Source of the DNA: Jimgerdemannia flammicorona
Taxonomy: Eukaryota; Mucoromycota; Endogonomycetes; Endogonales; Endogonaceae
Length of the DNA: 11,535 bases
Reading direction: 5' to 3'
Assembly (NCBI GenBank): GCA_003990745.1
Contig: RBNI01006267.1
Location: 1-11,535 of the forward strand
The notes beneath the pieces are model-generated. The model had not been told where the DNA came from. It searched no databases and saw only the letters and a program-made list of their open reading frames with translations. The translations under genes were made by a program, and so were the position numbers. Shown one piece after another: positions 8,388 to 11,535 of this stretch (within the stretch, counting starts at the first letter, position 1; each line of letters opens with the position of its first letter).

Positions 8388-10180
8388 TCATTTCTTCTTT
8401 GATTTCGACTTCTTTCGATCATGCCCATTAGCCGAGCCTGTAGGAGGTTGGGCATCCTTCTCATCGATATCCTTGCCTTCTGCCTTATCCGCCTTCTTGC
8501 AAGAATTCTTGAGCTTCGCAAACTGCTCCGTCATGCGGACAAGTTCATCCGCGGTCTCGAAGGAAGCCTGCAACGCAACGACATCAAACCGGTTATGGTG
8601 CGGGTTCGCATAATCGACTGCCTTCTTGGTCTCCTCGAGCTTATCCATGAACTCGCCCAGATGGTCAATCAGGTCGGCCTTGTTCTCGTCCATCATGGTG
8701 ACGGGGCAATCTGTCCTCTTCACGCGGATGGCCTCAAAGTTTTCCTCATCCTTCGCGTCCTCGGGCCAAACGACAACAACGTTAGGCCGCTGGACAATTG
8801 AGGTACAGGTCGTTGAATGTTTCGGGGGCTTCGATGAGTTTCATTCGCGCGGCCGCCTCTTGCTCGATCTGCTCCTTGAGTTTGATGACCTGCGATCGCC
8901 GGATGACGTTGGCTTTTGCCTTTTTACACAAAATTCTGCAGGTAATTACTATGTGGAGAGGCAATGTCATGTGGGCGCGGATATCGGAGGCCTTCAGTTT
9001 GGTGGAAGAGTTAAGGACCTCTGCAATAAACTCTCCTTTATCGATTGTCATATCAGTCGTGTCGTCAGGCTGGTGATCCGTGCTTGCTTCGGGAGCAACT
9101 GGAGAGGGATCGATTTGTTCTTGTGGCGCGGGAACCGACAGTTTGTGCGAAAGGTGAAACAGTTGTTCCAGAGTGAACATTGTAGGGTTTTCCGGGGTAT
9201 TGATGGCGAAGACACGATTGAACGCCGCTTCTAGCACAACACGCGACACTTCCAATAATAATCATGTGTCGTCCAATGGATTCAAAAAGTCGGATCGCTT
9301 TTACGACCATGTTCACGGAAACTTCTGACGGTTTTGTTGAATTTGTAAGGCATATTCCTGTTCCAACGAAAGGTGTCCTTGGCAATTTTCGGAAACCCTT
9401 TGTCGCTTTGGTCAAAGAGCATGTCCATACGTTGAAGCGAAGGAACAATAATCTGCATAATCCCTGACGGCTATAATTCAACCCCACGAGTAGATAAAGG
9501 GATATGAAGCGGATGGTGATGTGCCGAGCGAGCTCAGAGGGTGTCTTGAAGGACTGTATCCACTCAAAAATTTATGACCGTCCGTGAGTAGCTTGCTAAG
9601 AGTATCTGTCAGCTGTGTGATCATGTACATCGTTCGACGGCGCTCATTCCTATTCGCATAGGACATACTGAAGGTGGATGACATCAATGTTTCTCTTTCA
9701 AGCAGATAGAAACCGGCGAGATTCCGCGGAAGAATCGTCACCTTGTATTTGCTCATTGTGTTCATTTTGTCCAGGAAAACGAGGTCAATCACAGCTTTTC
9801 ACACATCAAAAGTAAAGTATACGGTTGGACCTTCCCCAAGGCCATGTAGTAGCTATCTGTGCGAATGTTGAACACGGCACTTGCGAGGAGATTGCAGGAA
9901 TTCAAAAGCGCCTTAGGATCGGGAAGGGAAGCATTCCGAGCCGTTTGTTCGTACAGGAACGCTTGTACGGTAAGATATTGTCTAAGATTCGACTCGTCGC
10001 ACTCGGGGATCGAATTCCAGCGTTCGGAACTATACTATTGTAGATCATTGTTTGCAACATCCTTTGTTCGAAGATACTGTGCTCCACTTCCTTCACCTAG
10101 CTTTTCAACAGCACTTTCTCTTACTGATGTAGCAATGTCTGGTGGCTGATAGCTCTTTACAGCCTCCTCTGTTACAAGAC
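8388..10180 (-). pseudogene. Long minus-strand pseudogene, unrecognised ~600-codon protein
   Basis: Protein-like sequence runs leftward in consecutive frames with no gap or credible intron. Order from the N-side: a frame broken by TAG (10037-10035) that continues unshifted on both sides (RWNSIPECDESNLRQYLTVQ after the stop); a shift at the AAAA run 9799-9796; VIDLVFLDKMNTMSKYKVTI; a shift at the T5 run 9570-9566; FEWIQSFKTPSELARHITIR; a shift at GGG 9464-9462; RMDMLFDQSDKGFPKIAKDT; a shift at the T5 run 9288-9284; TGA (9264-9262); AFNRVFAINTPENPTMFTLE; a shift near 8799-8795; and a last frame ending KKSKSKKK at 8388. Four of the five shifts look like loss of one base in a homopolymer, and both stops are a C-to-T change from CAG or CGA. 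The first part is hydrophobic and helical. The last third is charged, with coiled-coil-like segments and a Lys-rich tail. No catalytic motif or zinc finger is visible. The N-terminus is uncertain because it merges with DNA next to a repeat at 10371. It may be a decayed host gene, a gene of a mobile element, or a retroposed copy of an RNA. Confidence 0.65.
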
Positions 10181-10370
10181 TTCTTGAACATATCAATCTC
10201 ATCAATTGGATGAGTATGAATAGCAGATTCTGTACCAAATGGTTTAATGCATACAGTCTGGACAGAGGAAATTTTAGTGATTTGAATTTTGGCAGAGCAG
10301 AGATTAGGGTTATGAATATTTGTTTTCAGATTCAATATGTACTGGACTAATAACACTTTGAAAGCAGCTC
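10101..10370. other. Transition between pseudogene and repeat, unassigned
   Basis: The CpG-containing island fades here into A+T-richer DNA. Two overlapping minus-strand frames are open, one for 96 codons (10395 to 10108, stop at 10107-10105). The other leads directly into the pseudogene. It may hold the missing N-terminal part of that gene, or the upstream part of repeat copy 2. A similar motif (GKIVEKG at about 1450-1430 on the minus strand against SKVAEKG at about 10390-10370) hints that the repeat homology reaches slightly into it. I cannot align it further. Confidence 0.3.
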
Positions 10371-11518
10371 CTTTCTCTGCTACCTTACTGGTCACAAGGT
10401 TTGGTAGGCGACCTTCCGAGTCCCCTTTCCCCTATTATTACCCCCTCTACCTCGGGTTGGTTTGCTATGCCTGCAGGGGTATGGTGGGAGGAGGGCAATG
10501 GTGATGTGTTGCCCCTTTATCAGTATTGGATCAGTACTTCCTCCACTTTTTTGCAGATTCTGGTGCCTTCGGCTGCATCTGGGGTGTACCTGTTTTGGTG
10601 CAGTGCCTTCTTCCTTTTGCCATTGCCAACAAGGAGTTGTCTCAGTGTGTCTCAGGCTACATAGGGAGTCAGCCAACCTTGGGTGTCAAGTGCTCAGTGT
10701 AGGTTACCTACAGGTCTTTGGTACCTGTAGTGGGGCCCTCTGATGTTGGCGAGCTTTCCGGCAAGCATGGTTCTGGTATAGGTGACTGTTTTTCAGGTAT
10801 TTTCAGGATAGGAGGGAAGATGGCCATTACAGATAGGAGGAAGAGTGATAACAGTAAACCAGTAGGGTGCCAGGCTGGGGGTGGTCATCGGGACTGGGGC
10901 AGGTACTGCTTTGGTGGGGCCTTTTAATTGGTATGGCGCAGTTAGGTGGTAGGTATCACTCTTGGCTTCTTTTGGCAGTCAGTGGGGTTGGGCCCCAGTC
11001 GTCAGGGGGGGTTGGGGGGTCTGAGGCTACCTATTTCAGGCATCTTGGCTACACTTAACTGGAACCAGGAGCTGATATAGCAACATGATTGAGGCCTATA
11101 GGCTTGAGTAGTGGGGTATTGGGGGTTTCTTCCTGCCTTATGTGTAAGTCCTTTACTTATCTCAACTGGGAGAACCAGGCCCTACCCACTATGTTGTACT
11201 TTGATGGGGGTTTTTCTTTGCCTGTTATTCTCTTTGGAGTGGCAGGGGCTATTCTATTTAGCTCAGACGTGGCCTTGTACATACGTTGGGTTCTCAGGTG
11301 TGTGCTTTCAGTCGTTAGCATATAGTTGGGTTTCCCCTAGTGGTAGGGAAAGCATGGTGCGCAGAATGAGGTACAGGCCAATAATGGCCCTGCTGCGCCT
11401 GGTATAGTCGAGCTGCTGGACATTAGCTAGTCTAGGTTAATGGGGGGGCAGTGCTTGGTAGGTGGTGGGGGAGGGTTTTGGCCTATATAGTCTAGGTTCT
11501 CTTCCAATAAAATTCTGT
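10371..11518 (+). mobile_element. Retroposed element copy 2, less mutated, no visible tail
   Basis: This segment is collinear with 1431-2578. For example, the AATAAA hexamers at 2566 and 11506 are the same distance from the start of similarity. It retains more C, G and occasional CpG than copy 1, so it is the less RIP-affected of the two. The plus strand is strongly G-biased: 10861-10920 has 30 G against 10 C. Open frames of 60-100 codons occur on both strands, but the most conserved plus frames (10401-10664 and 10718-10927) carry stops in copy 1 and match no known protein. I read it as a retroelement 3' region and not as a gene. Similarity to copy 1 stops after CTGT at 11518. No poly(A) follows before the window ends, so either the tail was lost or this copy continues in another form. 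Confidence 0.65.
11506..11511 (+). promoter_or_regulatory. Conserved AATAAA hexamer of repeat copy 2
   Basis: It sits at the same position as the functional-looking signal at 2566-2571 of copy 1. Here it is not followed by a poly(A) tract within the window. Confidence 0.55.
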
Positions 11519-11535
11519 GAGACATGAGTCCATTA

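Noticed and set aside
8421..9234. Plus-strand frames of 92-202 codons overlapping the long minus-strand pseudogene
   Set aside because: They are antisense to a more convincing minus-strand protein, have Ser/Leu/Phe/Arg-rich compositions typical of antisense frames, and do not join with neighbours into a longer protein.
10035..10077. Possible 43-base intron on the minus strand (GTATCT to TAG) removing the nonsense codon
   Set aside because: Splicing would move the reading out of the frame that continues convincingly after the TAG, and no branch-site sequence is visible.
10401..11407. Plus-strand frames of 69-98 codons in repeat copy 2
   Set aside because: The corresponding frames in copy 1 are interrupted by stops, no domain is recognisable, and the position just before a polyadenylation signal suits untranslated sequence.

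Overview
The window looks like a transposon-rich, AT-rich compartment of a filamentous ascomycete genome. Most of it is extremely A+T-rich, crowded with TpA and TAA/TAG, and almost free of CpG. The differences between the two copies of its main repeat are overwhelmingly transitions. That is the usual footprint of repeat-induced point mutation (RIP), as known in Pezizomycotina. I found no intact protein-coding gene, tRNA, rRNA, CRISPR array or bacterial-type operon. Species cannot be told from this sequence.

Layout, left to right. 1-1430 is RIP-saturated DNA. 1431-2625 is the 3' end of a plus-oriented retroposed element with an AATAAA signal and a 40-base poly(A) tail. 2626-3741 is again RIP-saturated. 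3742-3806 is a poly(T) tract preceded on the minus strand by AATAAA, so it reads as the poly(A) end of a second, minus-oriented element whose decayed body probably fills 3807 to about 7390. That body is interrupted by two related fold-back elements (5107-5492 and 6515-6926). The second has TAGTG ends and a perfect 8-bp target duplication, the signature of a non-autonomous hAT element.

At about 7410 the composition changes to ordinary, CpG-containing DNA that lasts to about 10100. This island holds a short plus-strand exon-like relic (7728-7958), a doubtful small ORF (8118-8288), and a long minus-strand pseudogene (about 10180 down to 8388). The pseudogene is about 600 codons, has no visible introns, and is broken by two C-to-T type nonsense codons and five single-base frameshifts. 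I do not recognise its protein family. From 10371 to the right edge lies a second, less mutated copy of the 1431-2578 element, without a visible tail.

The parts do not form a pathway. The window records repeated retroposition in both orientations, a later hAT-type insertion, RIP of the repeats, and decay of the genes caught between them.
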